Below are positions 1 to 12,814 of a DNA stretch of 64,000 nucleotides, in pieces. The DNA lies in the NCBI GenBank assembly GCA_947179155.2, contig OX359267.1, positions 55,442,792-55,506,791 on the forward strand, in the 5' to 3' direction. The notes beneath the pieces are model-generated. The model saw only the letters and a program-made list of their open reading frames with translations, was not told where the DNA came from and did not search any database. The stretch's first letter is position 1, and each line of letters begins with the position of its first letter. The translations under genes were made by a program, and so were the position numbers. The stretch is from Hedera helix (Eukaryota > Streptophyta > Magnoliopsida > Apiales > Araliaceae).

Positions 1-438
1 TTTCAGTCTTTTCGTAGTAGACTCTTTCATCTCAACTCCCATTTTACCATGGATAATTGCAGCTCTGAATGACATTGACAGTAATGGGTGCGTTTGGTCC
101 GAGAGTTTTCATTAATTTTTGAGTTGGGTTATTTCATAATCATGTTGCCTTTCCTTGCTTTCTTGATTCATAGTCTTGTTTCTGGTCCTAGCATCGTTGC
201 CTTCAATATATAAACTGGAGATGTTATACAGAGTTTTCATGAAACATGCATGTCTAACTGGGATTTCGCAACTTTTAAACTAATACCCCTCAATTTACTA
301 ATTCTAAAAGGGCATGTCTGTCTTTAGAAGATTTCTGCATGTCATTAGTTTGTCCATGATGTTCAACATTTCCTCCATCTTCATGGCTAGGTGTTGCTAA
401 TTATGTGATGATGGTGATGAACCATGACTTATATGTAG
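1..438 (+). other. Intron of the uL29m (L47) gene
   Basis: This stretch precedes the last exon of the mitochondrial ribosomal protein gene and ends in a T-rich tract with an AG acceptor at 437-438. I found no coding segment resembling the upstream part of the protein, so the rest of the gene lies to the left of the window. Confidence 0.6.
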
Positions 439-546
439 GTAAGAAAGTCAATGTGTCGAATCAAGCAAGTACTAACTGAGAGAGCAATTGAAGACCCAGA
501 TCCAAGGAGAACTGCTGAGATGAAAAGGATGATAAATGCTTTATGA
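439..546 (+). CDS. Mitochondrial large-subunit ribosomal protein uL29m (L47 type), last exon, partial
   Basis: The exon starts in phase 0 after the AG at 437-438 and encodes 35 residues before TGA at 544-546. The peptide begins VRKSMCRIKQVLTER and ends AEMKRMINAL. This matches the C-terminus of plant uL29m (MRP-L47), a protein near the polypeptide exit of the mitochondrial ribosome's large subunit. The Arabidopsis homologue (annotated as a ribosomal protein L29 family protein) ends almost identically, as I recall it. The N-terminus, targeting peptide and most of the L29 domain are outside the window. The exon is intact. A plastid uL29 is less likely because the DPDPRR stretch near the end is typical of the mitochondrial form. 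Confidence 0.85.
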   Translation, partial: VRKSMCRIKQVLTERAIEDPDPRRTAEMKRMINAL

Positions 547-2034
547 TTAGCTTTGGGTTGCTACTCGGTTCAGATTAGGTTTTTGTAGTCACTGATGATG
601 CCTTCTTTTTCTGTCTTGGGGGGCTGCACAGTGTGGAGTTGTGGGGGATTTTTGTGCGTGTGGGAGTTGAGAACCTCTGTGAGGACCAATCATTCAAGCA
701 AAATCTGTACCTCAACAAGGGGACAACATGCAGCCTGTGCATTTAAACATTGCTACTTTTGTATTGGGAAGTTAAGACTAGGGTAAAATAGATGTTTTTG
801 TTTCTCATCAATTTTCTAGTGATAACATAAGAGATTGTGGTGTATTGATTCGCAAGGATGTCTCTTTAAATAACAGATGAACCTTGCATGTGTGATTTAC
901 TAGAATATAAGTTCATATTAAGGTTATCAAGTGAGAGCACCCTCTGTGATATGGTTATATAAATGTTCACTGCTTTTATACATGCCTCTGCATATATTAT
1001 CATGGTAAGAGTAACGTACCTGACAAAATTGAAGTCCCAATTTCAATACAAATAAGATTAGATTTGCCACTGTGCAAATTGTTGAGCATTAGTGAAGGTG
1101 GCGAACATTGTGATACAGACGGAAGTTTAAATTTCAAATTGCAAATCTCAGTAGGACATTATAATACACACCCTGTCCTAGACACAAAAATTCCTTTAAA
1201 ATTGAAAAAGTTGCTCTTCACACTAATGCAACAAACTTGGCACGAATCTAGCGTCAAACATACTATACGACCTCGTATAAAAACAACCTTCATGAGCAAC
1301 TAGAGTAACCTTCATGGGCTCCAAGTAGTATGTTGCTCTTTACATTGAAGTGAAAGATGAGCAAAGAAATAGCTGCAATAGAGTTTCAAAATGTTCAGGT
1401 TAACTCGATCCGGTAACTTGTCTTTGTTTTGCAGGATCTGATACATAACCATAATGCATCATATCAGTGGTGTCTGTGTTGTCTTAAGGTGACTATCCAA
1501 TATCAAAAGGATCCAAACGGTAGAGGAGTTCTATATTCATGGTTGGTTAAGTAATGCAAAAAGCTGCAGTGCAGTACTCAAGGACTCGCTAATAAGAACA
1601 TAGCAAATCATATGAATCCTGGTGTTGATGAAATATCCAAGTAATTTCACATGCTGGGTTTGATGGTTTCTTAATTTGGAACAATCAACCATAAACTTGT
1701 ATAGAATCAACTGAAAACAAGCATGTCACTGCAGTTTTTTTCACTTTGTATCAAACCATGAACTTCAAAGATTTACATATAAACACAACACAACAGAGAC
1801 TAGAAGATGCCATTCAATTTTTTACAAAAAATAGAAAATAACATCCGACTCTGATGAAAAGTAGTCATGGCAAGTAATTTGAGGAACAAAAATGCTGTAT
1901 TCTACTAAAGTCAGCACATGGCAGTGTGAACTTGAAGGAATCTGACAGTTTGTGATGGAGACGAGCATCTGAGATTGATGTTAGTGTATCTGCTGAAGGA
2001 TGAACTGCAAGTAATATACTACATCCAGAATATT
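547..2034. other. 3' flank and intergenic region between the uL29m and ROP genes
   Basis: No gene is supported here. The first few hundred bases after 546 are likely the uL29m 3' UTR, and about 1800-2034 is likely the 3' UTR of the minus-strand ROP gene. The few short ORFs resemble no family I know. Purine-rich GGGA/GA runs occur just beyond, at 2116-2136 and 2697-2719, inside ROP introns. Confidence 0.5.
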
Positions 2035-5000
2035 TTACTTCAGACATGTGAGCTTCCTCCCACAAACATTTCTGCAGTTAAAGTGAAGCATGAGTCAATT
2101 GCCATGACATGAAAAAGGGAGGGAGGGAGAGAGAGAAATGGGAAGTTTTCCTCAGAAGTGAGTCTCTCCAAGCTACCCTCTAACCCATCTATTACTCGAA
2201 ACCACACAGAACTTTGGTCTAAAATTCCTGAGCAGTTGGCTTACTTTCTAAGATAACCTTGACAACCATTTCAGTCGAGAAATTTGAAATAGATTATTAT
2301 GTATTGATTTTAGAGGTCCTCGTGTCCCAAGAGAACTGTTATGCTTTACAGAGCAAGCGAATAAACAAGACAGCATGTGAAATCGCAAGTGCCTTACTCA
2401 ATCAGGAAACATTGAGTGATAGAAGTGAAGCTTAAAGTACCAGATAAAATCAGGTGTTAAGGGACATTTTAACTTTCCATAATTTTCCACCCATGTTCTA
2501 TGAAGGCTTAAATCAGTTACTTTTTTGTTTTGTTAAATGTTCAGCTGCTCACACCACAAAAGGGCTGGCTAAAGATCTGAAAGTTTACACTACAGAAAAT
2601 TCCAAATTCATTGTTAGCTTATAGTGTTATTTCCAATTAGCCCCTCCTAAGGGGAAACCTTTACCACCAAATGCAGCACTATTGGTGTGCACTTTTGAGA
2701 GAGGGAGGGAGGGAGGGAGTTTCTAATGTTGACAGGATGAGGACATATGTACAAGACCATGCTAATAAATATGCAGGATATGCAAATGTAAATATATGCA
2801 CTCAGTTAACTGTAGAAACTTGTTATATCTTTCTTTGCGAGTTGGCTTGCATATTACCAAACATGAAATGTAAACAGTTGAATAAATAAAGCAGGCCTGA
2901 GAATCATAAGAAACGAAGTTACTGACACTAGACATCCTCGGCGTGGCTTTTTCTTCAATTTTTGCTTTTGTGGTGGCTTGAAGACTACCTTGATTGCGGC
3001 ATCAAAAACAGCTTTCACATTCTACAATTTCATAGAAAAGGTGATGATCACTTGAACTTGACATGCAGGAAAATCTTTGTACAATCGGGAAAAGTAATAA
3101 TGATCAAATAGCCAATCAGGTGAAACAGAATAGGGAGGTTTGTCCTTCTGAAGAAAGAAAAGTCCTACACTTTTTTTGTTTTGATAGATAATTTCTTACA
3201 CCTAGTATGGGGAATGGAACCAGCGACCTTGAGGGTTATTCTTCAAAGCCTCTGCCATTTCTCCCACCCCTTAGGAAACCTATAATTTTAAAATGAAAAG
3301 AAAGAAAACAAGATTTATTTATTTTAACTATTGACTTTTGCAAGGTTGATGCTATTACCAAAAAAAGCATGTGTTGCTGTGAAATGTTTAAGTAGGGTTT
3401 TGAACAATTCTTTTACATTCCTTGGGCAACAGTAAATGCTGCTTGGTAACATGAGTACCTTTTATAAAACTAACTAAACAATTACTGCTACTCTGAAAAG
3501 AGATGCTAGTTTATGAGTACCTGTTGAGTTTTAGAGCTGCATTCAACATAATACGCAGCACCAATCAGATTACGGAGCTCCTCTCCCTGATTACATTATA
3601 CCACCCTTCAAATGTTATGCATCAACATAATTAGTCAGTAAACAAAGAGCAGCAAATGAGAAATCAAACCTGTGCAGTGGTCACCGGCACTAATCCTGGA
3701 TGATCAGCTAAATAGTGCTTATCTTCGCGAAGGTCTATATCCATTGATAAACAATGGATTAGCGGAAAATTTTGATAATGCCTTAGTAGAGACTTGGAGA
3801 AGTATAACAGTAACATTCAATATCCTTTTACCTTAAAATGCCCCAATTTGTCGTAAATTTCCTCATTATTTTTCTTTTAATGACCCTTCTAAAGCTCTAA
3901 TTCATAGGAATAAAAGTTTGTGATCAGTTTTATCAAAAATTTGTGAAACTTGAATAAATGGGCCTTTATAAGTGTCCTCCTGTTTCTTTTTTCTCTCATT
4001 AACTCAATAGTTTATAGCTTCTGATATGTGCTTCATTCATAAGACAAGCACAAAATTATTTCTTACACTCAAAGGTTGCTCATTTGTAATACGTGATAAA
4101 TTATCATAATACTTATTATAGTGTATTAATTTTAAAAGAGAAAAACATGAACATGGATACCCTGTATAACTCGGTCTCTTGAGGCAGAATGGCACTTTCC
4201 TCATCTTCTTTCAAAAGTCTGAAATTTATATGTTTTGAGTCATTTTTCTTAATCATCTTCTTTAACAAAGGAGAGATCCCAAGGATGAGAAGAAACATGG
4301 AATTCTTGTGCTTAGGGAGGAAAGTACAGCACGTAAAGAAAGTAAGAAAAATTTATTCAGAAATACGTATTATTAAGGTACTAACAAGTTGGCCAGTCAT
4401 TTATTACAATAGCAATATATGTAAATCGTACCTCACCAGTCAACAGAAAACATTATACACACATTATAAGAATAGTTGTGTTACATCGACTCTTCATTTT
4501 TCCAAAGGTACCTGTGCCGACAGGTCATGACATGGGTGTTTGTGTGGGTACTGGACACTCCAAAATAGTGAAAAATAATCTAAAAATAGGAGAGTCCAGT
4601 GTCGGACACTTCTAGGGATACTGATTCCCGAGTCCATGTAACATTGATGAGTTCCCATAGATGCTTAAATTGTACCCATAAAGTAGTTTATTGTACAGCA
4701 GAGCATTTATGGATCGACTTTCATTAATATATCATAACTAAGATAAAGCTTATAGCTACATTGAACAAACAGAAACCAAATCTAGCAAGGCACTATCAGA
4801 TGACGTGGCCAGTTGATTAGCATTTTATAAAGCAAATACTTAAAACAAGAAGATAATTGCCGACAGTGGAATAATCAAAACACAATAGAGACAAGAGTAT
4901 AGTTGGAGAATTTACACCTCTTAACTTACCCAGTTTGGTGCCAGCCAGTACAACTGGGATTCCAGGGGCAAAATGCTGAAGTTCAGGGATCCACTAATCA

Positions 5001-5888
5001 AGCAATTGTCCATAAGTACCATAAGTAATAACCCCACTACAAACAGTAAATTGGAATGTGAAGTTGCGAATTCAATGCACCTTTTTAAATATGTTTTCAT
5101 AGCTTGCACGACTAACTAATGAGAAAGCTAGGACAAAAACATCTGCACCTCGGTAGCTCAGTGGCCTTAATCTGTTATAATCTTCTTGCCCTGAGAACCA
5201 GATACGAAAACACAACAATCATATCAAAACTTCCTAAATCAGCAAAAGCCGCTTAATTTCCTATATATATAGTTTCAAGAAACAAACTTACTTAATTAAG
5301 AAAAATAAGCATAAGAGGATTCTAATAATGACAATATTACCAGCTGTGTCCCATAGGCCTAAGTTGACAGTGGTGCCTTCAACTACCACATTTGCACTGA
5401 AGTTATCAAAGACTGTTGGTATATAGTCCTAATTGACAATAATAATACTATCAGAATCTGAGAATTTTCATAAAAGCAGAGTTTTATGACAAATCCAGTA
5501 AATATCCTTTATTAAGTAAACAGAGAGACGGGGGAGAGGAGAACCCTAGAGAAAAAGTATAGTATACCCAGATAGCAGTTCACACGGGGGAAGCACTAAC
5601 TAGAAAAAAGACACATAAGATTAATGCAAAACCCATAAGGAAATAGGTCAACTTTTAAATGTAAAGTTATAAATACACAAAAAACTGCAGTAAAATTAAA
5701 TAAAGCCGACTATATGTACACATAAAGTAGTAAATCCAAGATGACAAATTAAGGTGAATGCCCCAAGGAAAAGGAACACTAACAGTGGGGAATTTGTTAC
5801 TAGTATAGCAAATAAGCATACAAGTCTTGCCAACCGCCCCATCACCAACAGTTACACATTTGATGAACCTTGAAACGTTTGAAGCCAT
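2035..5888 (-). CDS. ROP: Type II ROP/RAC small GTPase (ROP10/ROP11-like), 8 exons
   Basis: Plant Rho-family switch that cycles between GTP and GDP at the plasma membrane to control polarity and hormone responses. Exons on the minus strand: 5888-5784, 5428-5341, 5190-5081, 4993-4930, 3734-3670, 3586-3521, 3021-2927 and 2071-2035. All junctions are GT-AG and in phase, giving 209 residues. The P-loop GDGAVGKT is at 15-22, effector loop YIPTVFDNF at 37-45, DTAGQED at 62-68, TKLD at 120-123 and ECSSK at 159-163. A basic stretch (about 185-194) precedes GCLVNVCG (195-202), the GC-CG box of type II ROPs. These lack a prenylated CaaX end and are S-acylated on the two cysteines. The separate 37-base last exon is also a type II hallmark. 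The box spacing looks one residue shorter than in Arabidopsis members as I remember them. All nucleotide-binding motifs are intact. Confidence 0.93.
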
Positions 5889-6262
5889 TGAGCATCAACA
5901 AAACTGAAGGAGAGAAAAACAACAAGACCCAAATTAAAGCAAGCCAGCTAGTAGCAGGTGAGGTGGGTGAAATTAGCAGGTACTGTTATCACTTTTTGAA
6001 AGAAGAGAGAGAAAGTACAGAGAGCGGTGTGAGGATAATGGCAAGTAATCACATAAGATTCTTACTCAAATCACTCGGTAGCAGCTACTTGTTAGTATTC
6101 ATTCGTTTTTCTGGGCAAATAAAGGAGGATATTGGGTCTTACTCTCCACCGGACAGTTGACTTGTTCATTTCATATAATTTAATTTTATATTTCACCATA
6201 CTTCAGGATTTCTTCAGCAGTCCTTCTAGGGACCGGGATATTAGACCGGGAATTGCGACCGG

Positions 6263-6298
<36 letters not shown>

Positions 6299-6739
6299 AT
6301 TTTTAAATTTTTTATAATATTTATTTTAATTTAAATATTTATATAATTTAATAATTTAAATACATATAAATAATTAGGTTGGACCAATAGCCACTCCCGG
6401 CCTAATATCTAGATTTTTTGTTTCTTCGGTACTACATTACGAAGACAAGACAAATATTAGTAGTATAAAAAAACTGACCATTTGAATTATTCTCCAGTTT
6501 AGTTTTTTTGATAAGAAAATTTTAAATTTATTTAAAAAAATTATCTGCTAGCCTTATCCTTACAAAAAAAAAAAATGGTTCCACTTCATTTATATTTTAC
6601 AAATAAAGTAGGGTCATACTCTTTTATCTTTTATGAAGATAAGGCTTGTAGTTAATTTTTTCGACAAGTGTAGAAGCATCCTTTTTAGTAAGTTTTGATT
6701 TAAATTTATTTTGCTCACACAATAATACCATATACTATA
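5889..6739. other. ROP 5' region and AT-rich intergenic DNA
   Basis: About 5889-6130 is probably the 5' UTR and promoter of the minus-strand ROP gene; it has GA-rich runs near 6000-6030. A (TA)n microsatellite lies at 6265-6293. The rest is AT-rich without a convincing gene. Confidence 0.45.
6265..6293. repeat. (TA)n microsatellite
   Basis: Uninterrupted alternating AT of about 29 bases directly after a GGTC. It lies upstream of the ROP gene. Confidence 0.95.
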
Positions 6740-6984
6740 GGAAATTGATATTTTCTCAAAGTTAATTTAATAATTTCGTAAGTGGGTCTCGTTTGATTTT
6801 GAAAAAATATTAAATTTCATTTGATCATGAGAAAATATTAAATTAACTTATGAAAATATCAAAAATATCAATTTTATATGAGAACTGGAATTAATATTTT
6901 CACAAGTTAATTTAATATTTTCGTAAGTGAATTTTATTTAATTTTATAAAAATATCAAATTAATTTGTAAAAATATCAATTCCC
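6740..6984. mobile_element. MITE-like inverted-repeat element
   Basis: An AT-rich block of about 245 bp is bounded by inverted ends: GGAAATTGATATTTT on the left and AAAATATCAATTCCC on the right. Degenerate inverted copies of the same motif recur inside, so the block could fold into a long hairpin. TACCATAT stands outside both ends (6727-6734 and 6987-6994) and may be part of the ends or a duplicated target. No coding capacity. A related fragment appears in a CNGC intron near 28383-28425. The superfamily cannot be named without alignment. Confidence 0.55.
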
Positions 6985-8729
6985 TGTACCATATTAAGCC
7001 ATCGTTATTCCTTTGTGACAGCTAAAAGGTTAATTTAATGGTCAATAATTCTTCTTTAACAAATAATAATAATAAATAAATAATAATAATAAAACACACA
7101 AAAGACATTCAATTTTATTTTTTCTTTATCGACCATCGGTACTTAAACCGTGACAAGTGATAATATTCACTAGTTATTAGAGTTTAAAGCTTATTATAAT
7201 TTTTTGTTAATTATTTGTCAACAATTTTGTTCTCAAAATGCTTTTAACTATAACTAGAACACCCTATTGTAACTCCTTTTTAAATGAAAAAAAAAAAGAA
7301 AAGAAAAAACAGTGACTACTTCTAACCCATCCTCACCTAAACTCCACCAAGACTGTCTCCCCGGCCAAATTCATCATGGAACGTAATTCAATGAATTTAA
7401 AAATAAAAAAAATTAATAAAAAGTAGTGACTGCAAAGCAAATTCACCGAGATTTTTTTTCTTATACATAATTCACAGAGGTGGTTCGTTACACTATAAAT
7501 TAGGTGAATACATTGGAGTGTAGTGCCACCAACTTTCGTTATAATAGACCGGTGGTTGGGTTTGTTGGGAAAAATCATCTTTCAATATTATTATTTTTGA
7601 TAAATTAAACGGTAAAAGTATCAATATATGACAAATAGATTAAATTTATAATTTCATCAAAATAATAACTACTACAAAAAATAATAAAATGAAAATAACT
7701 AAGCACACAGCACCAAGATTTTTACATAGAATATTATCTAAAATTAAGAAATAAAAATAACGGGACAATCTCTAAAAAAATTACTATAATAAATTAAAAA
7801 AATATAAAAATATCTTAATTTAAATAAACACTCAAATTATGTCACCATAATAACCATGTGATAAAACTCAAACAACACGCCTATTTGTTTAATTTTTTTT
7901 CTCTAAGCGTCAACACAAGTTAGTTTTTTTTTTTTAGCTCACTCTTAATTTTTTCTCTCTCTCTCTTCCACCTTTCTCTCGGATGAGATCCTTGCTTCTC
8001 AGATGAATTTTCACTTAGTAACCTTGGAGATTAAATAGGCGAAGGACGCAAAGAAGACAGTCCTATGTCCTTTTTCTCTCTCCTGCGGTCCAACCTATAT
8101 ATATATATATATATTTGTACCATATATATTAATATATATGTGTGTGTATCACAAAGAGTCCTTTTCCTTTTTTCAAAAACTGCTGCCACCTCCAAATTTT
8201 TGTTTATTTTTTAATATTATTGCTTATTCATTATGCAACGTGTATATATTAAAATCATAATGATTTAATAGAAAATTTTATTTGAGCGCAAAATTCAAAT
8301 CAATCAACAATTGTAACGAAGCAACTAGGAGAAAAAAATTAAACAATTTGTATAAGAATCGATTTACCAAAAATTACAAAAAAGAGTTCATAATTTCCCA
8401 TCTAATTAATTATAACAATTAAAAAATATATATTTTCGAGAGAACTTGACAATTTCAAATCCAATAGTACTTTTATTGCACTCGATGCTCTTTTTTTATG
8501 CTACCCGCAATTTTAGAAAGAAAAAAAGTTTGGTTAATTTTTATGAATCAAGTAATAAGTTCCTGCATTTCAATATGTTCTTGTCAATGTATGCATGCAT
8601 GCATTTGCGTCAAAAAACAAGTTCAATTAAATTTCAGTCTCACTAAATTATCAAATTATTAGAAATTTATAGGATTAACTTATTATAACCAAACTTTTGA
8701 CAAGCGAATTTTACCAAACACGACAACTA
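6985..8729. other. AT-rich intergenic DNA
   Basis: No gene supported. It contains runs of A/T, a short AAT-type repeat near 7063-7092, a (TA)n stretch at 8096-8114 and a repeated ATGC tract near 8588-8601. The short ORFs have no recognisable motif. Confidence 0.5.
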
Positions 8730-9295
8730 CCGTGATGGTTTTATTATTCCTAACATCCTGAATAATGTTGTCGATTTTTTTCGTCTTAGTTGTCCAATCA
8801 GTCCAAGAATGGTCTGTTGTTAGTAATAGGACAAAACAGAGGAACACATCACATTAAATATCACCTCGAGTACAAAACAGATAACTATAATAATCAAGTA
8901 ACATAACATATGTAACGGGAAAAAAAGGAGCCAATTTGGAAAGAGAACATAAGTTACCTCAATTGTATTCATGGTGGCATTATTAATCAGAGTGTGAAGT
9001 GCTCGGCTTCCAACAAACACATCTCCCTCTATTGATAAATGCTCAGACTTCACTTCAATTTTAGGTGTGCCTATTCCAACCCTACATACTTGCATACGTA
9101 TATTAGTTTAGAAGAACTAATTAAAATCAACGAAAACCCATAACAAATTGATAAATAAAATGGCTAGAAAATTTAACAAATTGTACTAGCTAGTATTAAT
9201 TTACCTATCAGTCCTCTACCTTAATCTTCTAAGAAACTTTTCACAATCCTCCTCAACAGCTTCTTAGCTTTTAATCCAAGATTAGTAAATTCATT
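8730..9295 (-). pseudogene. PDR-type ABCG transporter pseudogene fragment (three exon remnants)
   Basis: On the minus strand, three adjacent pieces match the N-terminal region of full-size plant PDR/ABCG transporters. The first (about 9295-9205) reads NLGLKAKKLL, then in another frame VEEDCEKFLRRLR, a TAG stop and RTDR. The second (9081-8958) is clean: VGIGTPKIEVKSEHL through VGSRALHTLI to NTIE, with AG acceptor and GT donor in matching phase. The third (8813-8730) begins TILGLIGQLRRKK and ends GIIKPSR before a stop. Intact relatives continue into Walker A and two membrane domains (about 1400 residues); none of that is visible. The frameshift and stops mark a relic. Splice sites are retained, so it derives from genomic DNA rather than a processed transcript. 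Confidence 0.82.
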
Positions 9296-11539
9296 AATAA
9301 AGACTAACATACGAAGATTATGACATTCTAAAAGAACTGTATCGTTCTATTTTGTAAAGAGCACATGCTTTAAAACTCGACTAAAATATTAAAAGTCGGT
9401 GATTTTTTAATATTATTGAAAGAGATAAATGAAGATGGACTAAGTGAAATATGATTTTTAAAAAAATAAAATTTACAAAATAATTTATTCTAATAAAACA
9501 ATCCAACATATTTTTTTTTAATTCTATAAAAATAAATCATTCCGTTATCACCTTAATTCTTACTATTCAGACTAACTAAAATCAATGACTGCATCACACT
9601 CTACCCAAACCATAAGTTGCAGTCCATAGGCCTGACAGGGGACATAATTTTCTGAACCTGCAGCTCATATAATAATTAGTATATTATAATAGTACAAGTT
9701 TCATTCTTTGCCAAACGTTTGGTTGTAGTAATTTAATCTGCACTGACATTAAGATTAACTAGCTAGAGGGCATGCTGCATTTTAAGAAAACGCTAAATTA
9801 AAATCCGAGAAAAGTAGTATATTTATAGAAAAATATATTGATGAATGGATAGTCAGAGTAGAGGAGGTAGAAGAATTGAATAGGTCTATAAACCTATAAT
9901 CAGCTTCCAAAAGAAGAATCTAAATGAAAATTTGCTTTTTTATTGATTTCACAATTTAACTTATCTTTATTACGAAGTAGACCTATTAGCTGAAAAATAA
10001 AATACTGCACACAGAATTTTCTGCATATGCCTTTTCCTACATCCCAACAAAGATTAAATGATTAAAAGATAAAAAAATAAATAAAGAATAAACAATCTTG
10101 GTTCTTATTTATTTTAAATTCATAGTTAATAATTATCATGCTTTTGAGGGAATGAATGCAAAAATTAAAAATAAAGCATCAATAGATGAGGCTACAAACA
10201 AATCAAGCAGAAAAAACATATTGAAACATGCATAGTACATGAATATATATATAAAATATACGAATCAAATAAGTTCTATTACGATTAAATCATAACTATT
10301 ATACCAAATCAATTTCAATAGCAAAAATAAGCAAATCTAGTAATTTAACATAACATATGCAAATACCAAAAAGGTTGATGAGAATCAAACTACGCCTAAT
10401 TAAAAGAGTTAAAGAGAATCTCCTTGAATGAAGTTTTTTTTCTAAAACCTCATGTATAATGCGCGCGCCCGTGTGTGAGTGAGTGTGTGTGTGTAACACA
10501 TCATTATATTCAGAGCTAATATCAAGATATAACACCCAAAATCACGACTATGAACAAATGACTTAAAAAGGCTGTAAAAGGTTTTGGTTACAAATTTAGC
10601 TTCTAATAAATAATTGGTTTCTAGCACACCAATTTAAACCAATTAATAAACTTCAGCACACATCATGGGTTGTATCAATGTAAATTGCATACTTCTTCCA
10701 TTCTACGAAAAAAAGAGTATTATATAAATAAAAAATTATTCCACATAAAGAATTATACTTTTATTGACGATAATATAAATTATCGTGATATTTTTATTAA
10801 TGATAGTATAGAATGTTATGATATCCCAAAATTGAACACTTATTATATGTTGGGATACACATGAAAGAAAACTATATTTTTAAAATTTGTAAATGCAATT
10901 TTATTTTTTTTCTGGAAAGGAGGGAATACAAAGAATCATGATGAAAATAAAACTTGGGCTAAAATATAATTTAGCATCGTATACCTGAGTAACAACCGGC
11001 AGTAAAAGCTAAGATGCCAAAATGGCTGGGTGATAAATTAGTAGAATTAAAAAAATGACTATTGAAACGGAACCCATGAACTATAAAAAAAATACTTATT
11101 TTTTTATATTTACAAGTAACAAGTTTAAGCTTATTTAAAAGACTCGAAATATAAGTTGAAGATTTCTTTTTTTCATTTTACTCTAATTCTACCGACAACC
11201 AAATATAAGCTTTTGAAATTGTGTTGTAAAAAGTGAAGCAGACTTGTGGTTTGCACATATATATAGTTTGAAGTTTAGTCATTTATAATTTTTAGCCCCT
11301 TAAACTTCTTTCCTTGCCAGTTCTTATAAATTGTAATTTTCAACCGAGTGTTTAATTAGAGTAAAGTTCAATTATCTTTTTACCATATTTATTAGTTACT
11401 TGCAAGTAAATCTATTTTATGTGGTTAACTTAGTTTTTAAAGATTTGCACTAGAACAAATGACTAGTAAAGTGGCCACATCTCACCTTTCTTAGCTTGAC
11501 AACCATCCAACAGCTGGTACATGAGCTACTAATAATGTT
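9296..11539. other. AT-rich intergenic DNA
   Basis: No gene supported. At about 10460-10497 there is an alternating purine-pyrimidine tract (GCGCGCGC followed by GTGTGTGAGTGAGTGTGTGTG). It is the only GC-rich spot in a long AT-rich stretch. The short ORFs look random. Confidence 0.5.
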
Positions 11540-11915
11540 TTCAGACTCAGATCGATCATCGAATAGAAAAAAATACCTAGTGAATAAGTCGTTGGTTCAA
11601 CTAGTGGTTGAATCGTTATTGAACCGGTGACGTCATAAATACATAAAAAAAATATTATTAATAATTAATAAAATTTTAAAACATCTAATTTTTTATAAGC
11701 TAAAATATAATAAAATAATGTTATAATATTAGTAAAAAAAAATTATACAATTTTTTGTTTTAAAAATCGCGTCAACTAATCGATTTTACCGGCGGTCAAC
11801 CGAATTTTGACCGAATTGATAAAAATAATTTTTTAAAGTTATATCGGACCGATATATCAATCAATTCCGATCGGACCGTTGGTACGATCCGAATTTTAAA
11901 ACAGTGGCTAGTAAG
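11540..11915. mobile_element. Possible degenerate non-autonomous transposable element
   Basis: The block opens with GGTTCAACTAGTGGTTGAATC and ACCGGTGACGTCAT. It continues through an AT-rich core and closes with GACCGATATATC, GATCGGACCG and TTTTAAAACAGTGG. These GGTTCAACC/CCGG-type ends around an AT-rich core are common in short non-coding plant elements, but I could not define exact ends or a target duplication. Confidence 0.35.
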
Positions 11916-12430
11916 ACTTCACATGGCTCATTGACTTTCCTTTTGGTTTAATTTCTAATTTTTTTTTATTGCTTCCAGAAGTATGACTATACGTATACTA
12001 TTATACTTGTACATGTATACATACATTTATACAATCCTAACACAATGTATATAAGGTTTTCAATTATTCTTTATTAAAATTTATATTTTTAATTATATTT
12101 CTAATTACAATGTTTGGTAAGGGTTCGGGAGTACACACTAAAAAAGATAGTGGTTGTTGGTTCTTTTTGAAATTTGTATGAAAAACCCATTTTAATTGAC
12201 ATCGGTGGATCTAGTTAGGACCCAAAAATGTGCTTTTATTTTGTTTAGTTTTTCAAATTTTGTTCATTAAAATGAAATCTACATAAACAATATTTAAATA
12301 TAAAATTAAATATTATATCTATCTTAATTATTAAAAAGGGATACAAATTTTTTGTAACGATTTTTTCTGTTTCTTTGTGACGAGATCTATGACGACGGTT
12401 TATTCTATTGTCCCTATAAAAAAAAGGGTT

Positions 12431-12456
12431 ATGGCGACGGTACATACCGTCACCAT
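12431..12456. repeat. Short inverted repeat (hairpin)
   Basis: ATGGCGACGGTA and TACCGTCACCAT face each other across CA, with 11 of 12 arm positions pairing. It sits within an otherwise AT-rich region that also contains GACGACGG and CGTCACAAG, so it may be the end of a small transposable element. Confidence 0.5.
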
Positions 12457-12814
12457 AAATCTTAAAAACTATCGTCACAAGTCTTCAACATAGAGAAATG
12501 AAAAAATTGATTACATAGAATCTCATGCCATTAAGTGGTGTATGACATAAATTTTAATATTAATTTAATTTTTTTAAAATTAAAATAAATATAATATTTA
12601 AATATTATGTTTGGATATTATGCATTTATTATAGTTATCCGTTTTATAAACTGTTTGCTGACAGCGATCAAAAGTGGCAAAACTTAGAGCAACAGCATCT
12701 AGGCTCTAAACGCCGTCGTAGCCTTCCCCGCCTCGCCATTACCTCCTCCATGTAATTAAACTTTCAATCTTCCTTCACTCAGACAGACGACCCTAATCAA
12801 GTCTTCCTGAAACA

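Noticed and set aside
595..1303. Short plus-strand ORFs after the uL29m stop
   Set aside because: Low-complexity chance frames in a probable 3' UTR or intergenic DNA, without any motif.
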